A stretch of 64,000 nucleotides of DNA from Lactiplantibacillus plantarum (GTDB lineage: Bacteria; Bacillota; Bacilli; Lactobacillales; Lactobacillaceae): assembly GCF_014131735.1 (NCBI RefSeq), contig NZ_CP039121.1:806001-870000 (forward strand). Direction: 5' to 3'. The notes beneath the pieces were generated by a model. It searched no databases. It worked only from the letters and a program-made list of their open reading frames with translations, and was not told the DNA's origin. Position numbers and translations under genes: made by a program. This document shows, one piece after another, positions 28,912 to 37,361 of the stretch (within the stretch, counting starts at the first letter, position 1; each line of letters opens with the position of its first letter).

Positions 28912-28940
28912 TTGCCTGTCACTCCACGCGGGATTATGAT
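28912..28940 (+). promoter_or_regulatory. Promoter of the Tad2-like/SDR/HIT/Nudix operon
   Basis: TTGCCT (28912-28917), 17-bp spacer, TATGAT (28935-28940), followed after 21 nt by GGAGG. Confidence 0.7.
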
Positions 28941-28973
28941 ACGATTTGGGTATTAATAATTGGAGGTATCGTG

Positions 28974-29195
28974 ATGACATTTGAAGCTATTTTACCTGAA
29001 TTAAAAGCTGGTAAGCGCGCTGTTCGGACTGGTTGGGAAGGGACCGAATTGTTCGTCGAATTACAGACGGCAACCACTTTCAACGGCGACCCGCTGAACC
29101 CGTACTTTTTAATCAAAACGGCCGATGAAGCCTATAGTATGTGGTCACCAACAGATTGTGATATTTTAGCGACGGACTGGCAGTTGGTTGACTAA
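28974..29195 (+). CDS. Tad2-like (DUF2829) domain protein
   Basis: 73 residues from ATG 28974, placed 7 nt after GGAGG. A frame opening at 28869 would cross the promoter and is rejected. The whole protein fits the DUF2829 fold: a helix and turn FEAILPELKAGKRAVRTGW, strands with LFVELQ, a PYFLIKTADE segment, and the closing DILATDWQLVD. Phage proteins of this family (Tad2) bind the cyclic ADP-ribose signal of Thoeris defence. Many bacterial members have no known role. The gene ends in TAATG shared with the next start, so translation is coupled to the SDR gene. No phage genes are near. Confidence 0.8.
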   Translation: MTFEAILPELKAGKRAVRTGWEGTELFVELQTATTFNGDPLNPYFLIKTADEAYSMWSPTDCDILATDWQLVD

Positions 29196-29941
29196 TGCAA
29201 TTTGATGAATATCGTGGACAGACTGTCTTGGTTACTGGAGCTGCCTCCGGGATTGGCTTAGCCCAGGTCCAGAGTTTCCTAGCCCAGGGGGCTGACGTGA
29301 TTGCCATTGATCGGCAACCACAGCCATCAGCGCTAGTAACGACGTCAGCCCTGCGCTATGAAATTGCTGATGTGACCGACACTAATGCGCTCGTCGCGGC
29401 GATTAAATCAGGAGTTAACGTACTCGGCAAGCCAACCGTCGTGTGCAATACGGCCGGTAAGTTAGACGGTTATCAACCAACTTTAGCAACGGATCTGAAA
29501 ACGTGGCAAGATATTTTGGCGACGGATCTGACAAGCCAGTTTATCGTGACTAATGCGGTGCTACCTGCAATGTTAGCCGCACAACACGGCGTTTTCGTGA
29601 ATATGGCATCGATCGCTGGACTGGTGGGTGGCGGAGGCGGCGCAGCGTATACCGCAGCCAAACACGCCATCATTGGTTATACGAAACAACTTGACTTGGA
29701 CTATGCGGCTCAGGGAATTCGCGCCAACTGCATTGCGCCGGGGGCTATCGATACCCCGATGAATGCCGCTGATTTTGCTGGCGATGGTAAGATGGCGAAA
29801 TGGGTTGCCAGTGAGACGCCCGCAAAACGGTGGGCCCAACCGCAGGAAGTTGCAGATCTGACGCTATTCTTAGCGAGTCAGCACGCTGATTATATTCATG
29901 GGACGGTGGTTCCAATTGATGGTGGTTGGTTAGCAAAATAG
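29195..29941 (+). CDS. Short-chain dehydrogenase/reductase
   Basis: 248 residues, classical SDR. NAD(P) loop TGAASGIG (14-21), catalytic S139, Y152 and K156 (YTAAK), and the PG motif APGAIDTPMN after them. The closest functional guess is a 3-oxoacyl-ACP-reductase-like or polyol dehydrogenase enzyme; the substrate is unknown. Its ATG overlaps the stop of the Tad2-like gene by one base. It is followed after 15 bp by a HIT protein, so it is the second gene of a five-gene operon. Confidence 0.9.
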   Translation: MQFDEYRGQTVLVTGAASGIGLAQVQSFLAQGADVIAIDRQPQPSALVTTSALRYEIADVTDTNALVAAIKSGVNVLGKPTVVCNTAGKLDGYQPTLATDLKTWQDILATDLTSQFIVTNAVLPAMLAAQHGVFVNMASIAGLVGGGGGAAYTAAKHAIIGYTKQLDLDYAAQGIRANCIAPGAIDTPMNAADFAGDGKMAKWVASETPAKRWAQPQEVADLTLFLASQHADYIHGTVVPIDGGWLAK

Positions 29942-29956
29942 GAAGGGGACTTTGGT

Positions 29957-30325
29957 ATGGCTTGTATTTTTTGTCAGCCGTTGCCGTATATTTTGGAGAA
30001 TGACCTAGCAGCGGCCTTCTTCGATAAAAAGCCGGTGAGTCCGGGGCATTTGTTGATTATTCCGAAAGCACATTATGCCACGTATTTTGATGTGCCCACG
30101 GCGACCAGGAATGCGATGCTCGCCTTACTGACCCAAGCAAAAGCGTACCTAGATGCGCACAATCATCCGGATGGCTATAATATTGGCATTAACGTTGATC
30201 CGGCTGCGGGCCAAACCGTAATGCATTGTCATCTCCATCTGATACCGCGATATCAAGGTGACGTGCCAGACCCCGCGGGTGGCATTCGTAAGATGCTGCC
30301 GGATGGTGTACCGGATTTGAGATAG
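29957..30325 (+). CDS. HIT-family nucleotide hydrolase/transferase
   Basis: 122 residues. The histidine triad is HCHLHLIPR (H90, H92, H94), and CIFC at the start can bind zinc, as in Hint/HinT-like proteins. These enzymes hydrolyse nucleoside phosphoramidates, dinucleoside polyphosphates or AMP conjugates. GGAAGGGGAC precedes the ATG. Encoded between the SDR and the Nudix hydrolase, so two nucleotide-handling enzymes are in one operon. Confidence 0.9.
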   Translation: MACIFCQPLPYILENDLAAAFFDKKPVSPGHLLIIPKAHYATYFDVPTATRNAMLALLTQAKAYLDAHNHPDGYNIGINVDPAAGQTVMHCHLHLIPRYQGDVPDPAGGIRKMLPDGVPDLR

Positions 30326-30340
30326 ATTAAGGAGTAGTGA

Positions 30341-30907
30341 ATGTGTATGGCAGATTTATTTGAGAAAGTTGGCCGGCCTGGTAAGGTCCTATCAACGACA
30401 CCGGTGTATCATGGGCCGATTTTTGATTTGGTCAAACAAACGATTCAAACACCTGATGGATTAGAAGTAAAACGCGATTTGATTCAGCATGGGAACGCCG
30501 TCACGATTTTAGCCATCACTGCGGATGATCAAGTCGTGCTAGGTTCAGAGTACCGGGTCGGTCGCAATGCCGAGACGATTAGTTTACCTGCTGGCCTCAT
30601 TAATGCGGGGGAAGATCCGTTAACGGCCGCGGCCCGTGAATTACAAGAGGAGACGGGCTACATTGCCCATGAACCACAAATTATGACGCAAATTAGCTCG
30701 TCGGAAGGTTTCACGGACGAAACGGTCAGCTTGATTTTGACTCACATTGATCCGCAAGAACATGGCGAACGACATTTTGACGCGGACGAATACGTGAATA
30801 CGCAACTTGTCCCGCTCAGTAAAGTGATTGACCTATTAAAGAATGGCCAGATTCGTTCAGCACAAGGAATCTGCGCAATAACATGGTACTTGAATTTTAT
30901 TCGATAG
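30341..30907 (+). CDS. Nudix hydrolase, ADP-ribose pyrophosphatase type
   Basis: 188 residues. The Nudix box is complete: G85, E91, then RELQEETGY (99-107), with the metal-binding Glu at 103 and 104. The N-terminal strands (VYHGPIFDLVKQ, RDLIQHGNAV) and QYR-like EYRVGRNAETISLPAG match the ADP-ribose pyrophosphatase subgroup (NudF-like), which cuts ADP-ribose to AMP and ribose 5-phosphate. AAGGAG precedes the ATG at 30341; ATG 30347 is possible. It shares its operon with the Tad2-like, SDR and HIT genes. Confidence 0.9.
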   Translation: MCMADLFEKVGRPGKVLSTTPVYHGPIFDLVKQTIQTPDGLEVKRDLIQHGNAVTILAITADDQVVLGSEYRVGRNAETISLPAGLINAGEDPLTAAARELQEETGYIAHEPQIMTQISSSEGFTDETVSLILTHIDPQEHGERHFDADEYVNTQLVPLSKVIDLLKNGQIRSAQGICAITWYLNFIR

Positions 30908-30921
30908 AAGTGGGGTGCGGA

Positions 30922-31524
30922 ATGAATTTAGATGAGAAGTTTGCGTATATGGCGACTGGTCAGCCGTATCGAGATACGGATGCAGAACTAACGGCGTTGC
31001 GTGACCAAGCGACGTTGACAACGAACGCGGTCAATGCGACTGCTGATCCAGAGACTAAAGAAACTTTATTGCGACAATTGGTTGGTTCAGCTGGTCGCAA
31101 GCCATTTGTAAATCCTAATTTTCGCGTTGAATTTGGACGGAACATTCATCTAGGTGATAACTTTTATGCCAACTATGATTGTGTAATGTTAGATGGGGCG
31201 CCAATTACGATCGGCAGTCAGGTCTTGTTGGGGCCAAAAGTCGGCCTTTACACGAGCAACCACTTGTTTGATGCAACCGAACGAATTAGGGGCGGCTGCA
31301 TCGCCCGACCAATCACAATTGGTGATGGTTGTTGGCTAGCCGCTAACGTCACCGTATTACCAGGAGTGACCATTGGTGCTAACACGATTATTGGTGGTGG
31401 GAGCGTGGTAACCCACGATATTCCAGCTAACGTGATTGCGGCTGGCAACCCTTGCCAAGTTATTCGACCAATCACGGCGGCCGACCGCACTGGTTACACC
31501 GGGGCGCAATTCGAATTGTCATGA
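30922..31524 (+). CDS. Sugar O-acetyltransferase, hexapeptide-repeat (maltose acetyltransferase-like)
   Basis: 200 residues from ATG 30922; an ATG at 30883 lies inside the preceding gene and lacks a ribosome site. The N-terminal Mac domain (EKFAYMATGQPYRDTDAEL) is followed by a left-handed beta-helix with hexapeptide repeats (ITIGDGCWLAANVTVLPGV). The catalytic His is in SNHLFD. It transfers acetyl from acetyl-CoA to a sugar or nucleoside hydroxyl in the cytosol. Last gene of the operon, 14 bp after the Nudix gene. Confidence 0.9.
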   Translation: MNLDEKFAYMATGQPYRDTDAELTALRDQATLTTNAVNATADPETKETLLRQLVGSAGRKPFVNPNFRVEFGRNIHLGDNFYANYDCVMLDGAPITIGSQVLLGPKVGLYTSNHLFDATERIRGGCIARPITIGDGCWLAANVTVLPGVTIGANTIIGGGSVVTHDIPANVIAAGNPCQVIRPITAADRTGYTGAQFELS

Positions 31525-31532
31525 TGAACGAC

Positions 31533-31578
31533 AAAATACCACCTTCGCAGGTTGTTACCTGACGGAGGTGGTATTTTT
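31533..31578 (+). terminator. Terminator of the Tad2-like/Nudix operon
   Basis: AAAATACCACCT and AGGTGGTATTTT enclose an inner CAGGT/ACCTG stem; T run at the 3' end. Confidence 0.85.
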
Positions 31579-31703
31579 GTGTTCAGCGCGTGAAAAGTAT
31601 TCTGACAGATACGTGCAGTGTTATTAGAAGATTTACCAGCCAGCAGCTTAATCGTCCTTGGCATTGTGAGTTGGTCACTCATACGGTGACTGTTCCACCG
31701 GTA

Positions 31704-32339
31704 TCAGGGTTTAACTTTGATGCCGTTTAAAGCAGCAGCCAAATAAGCAGCCTGATCAATATTGACGATCATACCGCGTGCTGCGGCAGTATCAAGTTCG
31801 AGACGCTCGAATTGACAGGTGCTTAGGTCAATATTTTTGAGGGCGGTATCGTTGAAAGCGACTTGGTCAAGGCTGGTTTCGTTAAACTTGACGGTCGTTA
31901 GTCGATTGTTCATAAAGCTGGCCCCATTCAGCCGACAGTGATCAAAGGTCACGGTTTTGAACCGCATGTCGCACAGCATGGCTAAGTCGAGCTGACAGTG
32001 GTCAAAGGCGACGTTATTGAGGGCAGCCTCGTTCAAGTCGACACCGACGAGCTTACAATCTTTGAATTGAACGCGTAGCCAGCTGGCTTTTTCAAACTGG
32101 CAATTAGAAAAGTCACAATTGATAAAGATGGCATCGGTCAAGTCAAGCCGTTCAAATTGACTGGCCGTAAACCGGACATTTTCGAAGTGCACGTGATCCA
32201 GCATGGGGTGCTCGATGTGCTGGTGACTCACGTCTTCTTCACTAACCTGAATATAACTTAAGCTGTGGTCCTCATCTGCTAAAATATCGAAAAAAGCGCC
32301 AGTCGTTAATTCTGCTGGGATAATGCGGGGATCTTGCAT
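31704..32339 (-). CDS. Pentapeptide-repeat protein
   Basis: 211 residues. From about 48 to 190 the chain is built of A(D/N)LxF-like pentapeptides (for example FENVRFTASQFERLDLTDAI), which fold into a right-handed quadrilateral helix. Such proteins resemble Qnr/MfpA types that mimic DNA and shield gyrase, though most have no known role. A roughly 45-residue non-repeat head and a short hydrophobic end are present. GAGGTG precedes the ATG. Stand-alone; not linked to resistance genes here. Confidence 0.88.
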   Translation of the reverse strand: MQDPRIIPAELTTGAFFDILADEDHSLSYIQVSEEDVSHQHIEHPMLDHVHFENVRFTASQFERLDLTDAIFINCDFSNCQFEKASWLRVQFKDCKLVGVDLNEAALNNVAFDHCQLDLAMLCDMRFKTVTFDHCRLNGASFMNNRLTTVKFNETSLDQVAFNDTALKNIDLSTCQFERLELDTAAARGMIVNIDQAAYLAAALNGIKVKP

Positions 32340-32377
32340 GGGACACCTCGTTAGTTTGATTTTGAGTGGTTGTGCTA

Positions 32378-32401
32378 AAAAAGAAGCCCGTTACAGGCTT
32401 C
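32378..32401 (-). terminator. Terminator after the HAD gene (minus strand)
   Basis: GAAGCC-7 nt-GGCTTC followed by six T on the minus strand. Confidence 0.8.
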
Positions 32402-32410
32402 AGTTGGGGA

Positions 32411-33208
32411 TCAGTTGAAGTAATTTTCTAGGAAAACGGCGACCCCGTCCGCGTCATTACTCAGGGTGGCATGGGTGGTTGCAGCCTTGACCGCAGGAAT
32501 CGCATTCGCCATCGCTACGCCAACTTTGGCGGCGGTTAGCATTCCTAGGTCGTTTTCTTCGTCCCCAAAGGCCATCAAGTTGTCATAGTCTTCATTAAAG
32601 TGACCGAGGAGTTGTTTCAAACCACTGGCCTTATCAGTATGCGGTGGTAAGAATTCCAACAAAGTCCGCCGGGATGGGACCACGTGGAAGAAATCGGTAA
32701 TTTGACTTGGTAATTTGGCCTGGACTGTTTTAGCATCTTGACCAGCACTAACGACTTTACCGAATAGATCATCAGCAGGCAGGTCGGCAAAACGAACATT
32801 CTTAAATGGCATTAAGCCTTGCAAGAATTCTTCGTACGGTGACTTGCCTAGATCCGTAATGGAGTAGACTTGCTTCAAATCAATCACGTCTAAGTAGAAA
32901 TGATCGCGCTGGGCTTGCTCAAATAAGGGTTGTAAATCTTGTTTGGTCACACTAGTACGAGCAAGGACGTCACCAGTCGTGTTTTGCTGAACGAGCCCAC
33001 CATTAAAGGTAATCGCGTAGTCAGTTGGTTGGTTGAGTTCAAGTTGTTGTAAGTATGGTTGAATCGCCTTAATTGGTCGCCCAGTACACAGTACGATCCG
33101 TTTGCCGGCCGAATGCAGCTGTTTGAGAACTGCTTCAGTTCGCGGAGAAATCGTCTTCTCAGAAGTTAGTAACGTATTATCTAGGTCTAACGCAATGGTC
33201 GTAATCAT
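32411..33208 (-). CDS. Cof-type HAD-family phosphatase
   Basis: 265 residues from ATG 33208; the GTG at 33217 is only 2 nt from AGAAAG. Motif I is ALDLDNTLLTS (nucleophile D8, D10), motif II is in VLCTGRP, and motif IV is MAFGDEENDLGML. C2 cap type. Likely a sugar-phosphate or flavin-phosphate phosphatase in the cytosol. It starts 14 bp after thrC on the same strand and has no terminator between, so it is probably cotranscribed with threonine synthase. Confidence 0.88.
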   Translation of the reverse strand: MITTIALDLDNTLLTSEKTISPRTEAVLKQLHSAGKRIVLCTGRPIKAIQPYLQQLELNQPTDYAITFNGGLVQQNTTGDVLARTSVTKQDLQPLFEQAQRDHFYLDVIDLKQVYSITDLGKSPYEEFLQGLMPFKNVRFADLPADDLFGKVVSAGQDAKTVQAKLPSQITDFFHVVPSRRTLLEFLPPHTDKASGLKQLLGHFNEDYDNLMAFGDEENDLGMLTAAKVGVAMANAIPAVKAATTHATLSNDADGVAVFLENYFN

Positions 33209-33222
33209 CTTGGTCACACTTT

Positions 33223-34716
33223 CTAGTTAAGATTTAAAATTGTTTTAATGGTCGTTCCCATATCATCAACATCCGCAACCCGCTTATGGCGCACGGGCGC
33301 AGTACGGAGGGCTGTGACCGTTGCTGGAATGGGCGTTTGAATCAACTCATGTAACTGATCAACTGCGGCTAGGCCATCTACCGCACTAAGCTCACCAGTA
33401 ATTGCCGTTAGGACGGCCTGTGGGAATTTATACGGACTAGCGGTTGAAACAACCACCATGGGCCGCTGATCTCTGGTTGCGGCTTGATACTGTTTGGCAA
33501 CCGCCGAGGCCACGGCCGTATGTGGATCGATTGTGTAGTGATGGGCATGGTTCAGGTGATGAATTTCAGCTTGATCTTGGCTTTCAGTCACGAAGCCGGC
33601 CCAAAAATCAGCTAAGTTGGCACGCATTGCCGGTGTAATCGTATAACGGCCGGTCGTTTGCAAATCAGTCATTAGTTTAGCAGTCGCCGTGGCGTCTGAT
33701 CCTGTCAAGTAGAAGAGGAGCCGTTCCAAGTTACTTGAGACTAAGATGTCCATGGACGGTGAACTCGTCAAGAAGAATTCACGGTTTTTATCATAAGTCC
33801 CGGTATTAAAGAAATCGGTGAGAACGTTATTGCGATTGGAAGCACAGATCAGTTTATGAATGGGCGTGCCCAGTTGTTTGGCATAGTAGCCAGCTAAAAT
33901 ATCCCCAAAGTTCCCAGTTGGAACACTAAAGTTAATCTCATCACCGTTCTTGATTTGCCCCTGCTTGATAAGTTGAGCGTAGGTGTAGACATAATAGGCC
34001 ACTTGTGGGAATAAACGACCAATATTGATGGAATTAGCGCTTGAAAATTGGAACTGGTGGGCGGCTAATTCCGCGTGTAGTTGGTGGTCGTTTAACAGTT
34101 TTTTAACCGTTGTTTGGGCCTCATCGAAGTTACCATTGATCGCAACAACACTAGTATTGGCTCCGGTTTGGGTCACCATCTGCTGTTTTTGGATTGCGCT
34201 GACACCATCTTTTGGATAGAAGACGATGATGCGAGTCTGATCAACATTGGCAAACCCGGCCATGGCAGCTTTACCAGTATCGCCCGAGGTGGCCGCTAAA
34301 ATAACGACTTCGGCTTGTAAATGGTTCTTTTTAACTGCCGTTGTCATCAAATGCGGTAGGATTTGAAGGGCCAAGTCTTTGAATGCAATGGTCGGTCCAT
34401 GAAAAAGTTCAAGGTAATACTGCTGACCATGCTTGGTGACCGGCGCAATTTGGGAGTCATCAAACTGATCACCATAAGCCGCGTCAATGCAGGCGTGTAA
34501 TTCATCAGCGGTATAATCCGTGAAGAAGAGTTTAAGGACCTCGTAAGCAACTTCTTGGTAGCTCATCGTGGCGAGCTGGTCGAAGTCAAAATTAGCGGTC
34601 GGTAGCGTTACGGGCACAAAGAGACCACCATCCGGCGTCAGGCCTTGAAGTACGGCTTGTGATGACGTCATGGTGTGACTTGCAGTTTCGCGGGTACTGC
34701 GATAAAGTGTTTTCAT
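33223..34716 (-). CDS. thrC: Threonine synthase
   Basis: 497 residues, the longer fungal/enteric type. The N-terminal TPDGGLFVP motif and PLP-lysine K113 in GPTIAFKDLALQIL are diagnostic; ATSGDTGKAAM binds the phosphate. It converts O-phospho-homoserine to threonine. AAAGGAC precedes the ATG. No hom or thrB gene is beside it. The HAD phosphatase gene follows closely downstream. Confidence 0.95.
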   Translation of the reverse strand: MKTLYRSTRETASHTMTSSQAVLQGLTPDGGLFVPVTLPTANFDFDQLATMSYQEVAYEVLKLFFTDYTADELHACIDAAYGDQFDDSQIAPVTKHGQQYYLELFHGPTIAFKDLALQILPHLMTTAVKKNHLQAEVVILAATSGDTGKAAMAGFANVDQTRIIVFYPKDGVSAIQKQQMVTQTGANTSVVAINGNFDEAQTTVKKLLNDHQLHAELAAHQFQFSSANSINIGRLFPQVAYYVYTYAQLIKQGQIKNGDEINFSVPTGNFGDILAGYYAKQLGTPIHKLICASNRNNVLTDFFNTGTYDKNREFFLTSSPSMDILVSSNLERLLFYLTGSDATATAKLMTDLQTTGRYTITPAMRANLADFWAGFVTESQDQAEIHHLNHAHHYTIDPHTAVASAVAKQYQAATRDQRPMVVVSTASPYKFPQAVLTAITGELSAVDGLAAVDQLHELIQTPIPATVTALRTAPVRHKRVADVDDMGTTIKTILNLN

Positions 34717-34803
34717 GGATAACGTCCTTTCAACTGATTTTGACTAAATGATACACTAAAATCGAGGCGAACGGGGACGTTTTCACCAAAATCATGAGGA
34801 TAA

Positions 34804-34831
34804 TTGACGTAAATGGTCTAGTTAATAATGT
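34804..34831 (+). promoter_or_regulatory. Possible promoter of the GH13 gene
   Basis: TTGACG (34804-34809), 16-bp spacer, TAATGT (34826-34831). The weak -10 overlaps the cre site, so CcpA binding would block it. Confidence 0.4.
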
Positions 34832-34842
34832 AATCGTTTACA
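34829..34842 (+). promoter_or_regulatory. cre site (CcpA), perfect match
   Basis: TGTAATCGTTTACA matches TGWAANCGNTNWCA at all positions, 17 bp before the start codon of the GH13 gene. Confidence 0.88.
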
Positions 34843-34859
34843 TAAAAGGAGATCTTACA

Positions 34860-36584
34860 ATGCAACTAGCTGGAATTAGGCACCGCCCTGAAAGTGAAGA
34901 TATAGCCGTCTTAGCCGCACATCAACTACAGGTACGACTACAAACTGCGCGTGACGATGTTGCCCAAGTGGAGATTTTATTTGCCGATTCTTACTTATGG
35001 CAAGAAGGAACAACAGCGCTAGAGCGGCGGATAATGCAGCCCGGATTAGCGACGCAGGGCAACCAGTACTGGCAGACGACGCTGACCGTACCGACTAACC
35101 GGGTGGTCTATGCCTTTCTGATCACGGATACGACCGGTGCGACGGTTGGCTATGGTGAGGGTGGCTTCTTTGACGACGTTGCCACTAACTGGCAAACAGT
35201 GGGCAACTATTTTCACATGCCATATATGCACGTCAGTGATGCGGAGCTGCCACCGGCATGGGTTAAGGAGACGGTCTGGTACCAGATCTTTCCTGAACGG
35301 TTTGCAAATGGTGTGCGGCAAAATGACCCGGCTAATGTTCAACCGTGGGGTGCTGGGCGTGTTCACCGTGATTCATTTTATGGTGGGGATTTGCCCGGAA
35401 TTACAGCGCATTTAGATGATTTGGCTGCACTGGGGGTCAATGGCCTGTACTTGTGTCCCATTTTCACGTCACCATCTAATCATAAGTATGATACGATCGA
35501 TCATTTTGAAATCGATCCCCACTTTGGTACGAAAGCCGATTTTCAGGCGCTAGTCGATGGCGCCCATGCGCGCGGTATGCGCGTGATGTTAGACGCCGTC
35601 TTTAATCATTTTGGCGAGCAGTCACCACAGTGGCAAGATGTGATTAAAAATGGCGAGCAGTCACGGTTTGCTGATTGGTTTCATATTCATGGCTGGCCGG
35701 TGGGACGTGATCCGAAGACGAAGCGGCTTAATTATGAAACCTTTGCGACGGGAGCAGCGATGCCGAAAGTTAACACCCAGAACCCCGCGGTACAAGCTTA
35801 CTTGATTGATGTGACCAAATATTGGATCGAACAATTCGGGATTGACGCTTGGCGTTTTGATGTTGCTGATGAGGTCGACCATGGTTTCTGGCGAGCGTTA
35901 TGTGGTGCCTTGCGGGCAATCAAACCTGATGTGTACCTATTAGGTGAGTCTTGGCATAGTAGTCAATCGTTAGTCGGTAACGGCCAGTTTAACGCGGTTA
36001 TGAATTATCCACTGACACAACCAATTCTGGCGTTGTTTAATGGTCAACTCAACCTTGAAGATTACGTTGGTAAAACCAATCTGGAATTAATGATGTATCG
36101 TCAACCTAATCAACAGGCGATGTTCAACGCGTTGGATACGCATGATACGCCACGGCTACTGACCACGTTGCATGGTCAGTTAACTAAATTTAAATCTGCA
36201 CTCACGCTACTGATGCTATTGCCGGGGAGCCCGTGTATTTATTATGGAACGGAAGTGGCCATGGCCGGTGGTGCCGACCCTGACAATCGTCGGTGCATGA
36301 ACTGGCAACCAGACGAGCAAGAACAACAAGTTCGACAATTTGTCACGCGTTTGATCAAGTTTCGCCGGCAACAGGCCGACTTTTTAGCAACTAGCCAATT
36401 GACATGGACGATTGATGGTCACTGCTTAATCTTAACGCGGACGGATGTTGAACAGACGATTCAAGGCCGCTTTAATTTAGGTGCACAGGCAGTCTCAACA
36501 GTAAGTGGCGTATCGCCAATCTTAACAGCGGGTATTACCGCAAATGAGATGGCACCGGGAGGCTTTGAATTAACCGTGGCTTAG
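34860..36584 (+). CDS. Neopullulanase/maltogenic-amylase-type glycoside hydrolase family 13
   Basis: 574 residues from ATG 34860 (AAAGGAG upstream; an earlier frame to 34794 spans the promoter). An N-terminal CBM34-like beta domain (about 1-125) precedes the barrel. GH13 regions: DAVFNHFG, WRFDVADEV with nucleophile D334, LLGESW with acid E363, and NALDTHDT. No signal peptide, so it acts in the cytosol on imported maltodextrins, cyclodextrins or pullulan fragments. The perfect cre implies glucose repression. Monocistronic. Confidence 0.92.
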   Translation: MQLAGIRHRPESEDIAVLAAHQLQVRLQTARDDVAQVEILFADSYLWQEGTTALERRIMQPGLATQGNQYWQTTLTVPTNRVVYAFLITDTTGATVGYGEGGFFDDVATNWQTVGNYFHMPYMHVSDAELPPAWVKETVWYQIFPERFANGVRQNDPANVQPWGAGRVHRDSFYGGDLPGITAHLDDLAALGVNGLYLCPIFTSPSNHKYDTIDHFEIDPHFGTKADFQALVDGAHARGMRVMLDAVFNHFGEQSPQWQDVIKNGEQSRFADWFHIHGWPVGRDPKTKRLNYETFATGAAMPKVNTQNPAVQAYLIDVTKYWIEQFGIDAWRFDVADEVDHGFWRALCGALRAIKPDVYLLGESWHSSQSLVGNGQFNAVMNYPLTQPILALFNGQLNLEDYVGKTNLELMMYRQPNQQAMFNALDTHDTPRLLTTLHGQLTKFKSALTLLMLLPGSPCIYYGTEVAMAGGADPDNRRCMNWQPDEQEQQVRQFVTRLIKFRRQQADFLATSQLTWTIDGHCLILTRTDVEQTIQGRFNLGAQAVSTVSGVSPILTAGITANEMAPGGFELTVA

Positions 36585-36682
36585 TTGTGAAGTAGTGTCA
36601 CAAGTCGACTGGTGGAGCGTTCTGTGTGTTTCCCAGTTGAAATCTTCAAGACCGATAGCCGCCATTAGGACAGTCGCTTATC

Positions 36683-36720
36683 AAAAAACGATTCTCAATG
36701 TCTTTGAGAATCGTTTTTTT
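36683..36720 (+). terminator. Terminator of the GH13 gene
   Basis: AAAAAACGATTCTCA and TGAGAATCGTTTTTT, loop of 7 nt. Confidence 0.9.
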
Positions 36721-36812
36721 TATTAATCATGATGAAGCATGCAGCATGACAAATCAAATGTTATCACCGTAACAAACACTGAAGAGCAAGATTGTTGCCG
36801 CATTTGACAATA

Positions 36813-36842
36813 AAAAACGCCTAGCAACTTGCTTGGCGTTTA
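36813..36842 (-). terminator. Terminator of the 105-residue membrane protein gene
   Basis: On the minus strand AACGCC..GC and GC..GGCGTT pair, followed by TTTTTT. Confidence 0.8.
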
Positions 36843-36851
36843 AAATAATCA

Positions 36852-37169
36852 TTATTTAGCTGTCTCAGGCTTGATGCCCCGGCCTTGGATGAATTCGATG
36901 ACAATCAAGACAACGTAGCAGATTAGGACGATGCCTAAGAGGTTGGTTGTCTTAACGGTGCTGGATAACCAGTAGTACTGCCAGTCTTGATTGTTGAAGA
37001 CCCACCATACTAAGAGGCCGGCCAAGGCACCTAATGTATTCATAATTGCAATAAAGAAAATGTTGCCGTTTTGTTTTTGGCTGGCCCAATATGCGGAAAG
37101 GATGGCCATCCAAACACCCCAAACAATCAAGCCAACAACGACGACCCAATAAATTAGTGACGCGATCAT
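36852..37169 (-). CDS. Small integral membrane protein, 105 residues
   Basis: Family not recognised. Three membrane segments can be seen: about 3-27 (LIYWVVVVGLIVWGVWMAIL), 36-58 (IFFIAIMNTLGALAGLLVWW) and 72-95 (LLGIVLICYVVLIVIEFI). The loops are short and the tail is basic. AAGGAG stands 5 nt before the ATG and the gene has its own terminator, so it is real. It diverges from another membrane-protein gene at 37362. Function unknown. Confidence 0.75.
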   Translation of the reverse strand: MIASLIYWVVVVGLIVWGVWMAILSAYWASQKQNGNIFFIAIMNTLGALAGLLVWWVFNNQDWQYYWLSSTVKTTNLLGIVLICYVVLIVIEFIQGRGIKPETAK

Positions 37170-37361
37170 GTGTACTCCTTCTTTCTACAAGTTAATAACT
37201 TTATTTTACCATGAATTCGATTACATTGGCACCGTTTCAGTGATTATTTTCACAATCTGCTTCTGAATGATTGTGTTGAATTTGCTGGATTACTTGTTAT
37301 TTAAGGTTGGATTATTTACAATTAGAACATAATAATGTAATTGAGAAAGGGTTGGCAATCA

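Noticed and set aside
28869..28973. Longer reading of the Tad2-like gene from 28869
   Set aside because: It spans the operator dyads and promoter; GGAGG fixes the start at 28974.
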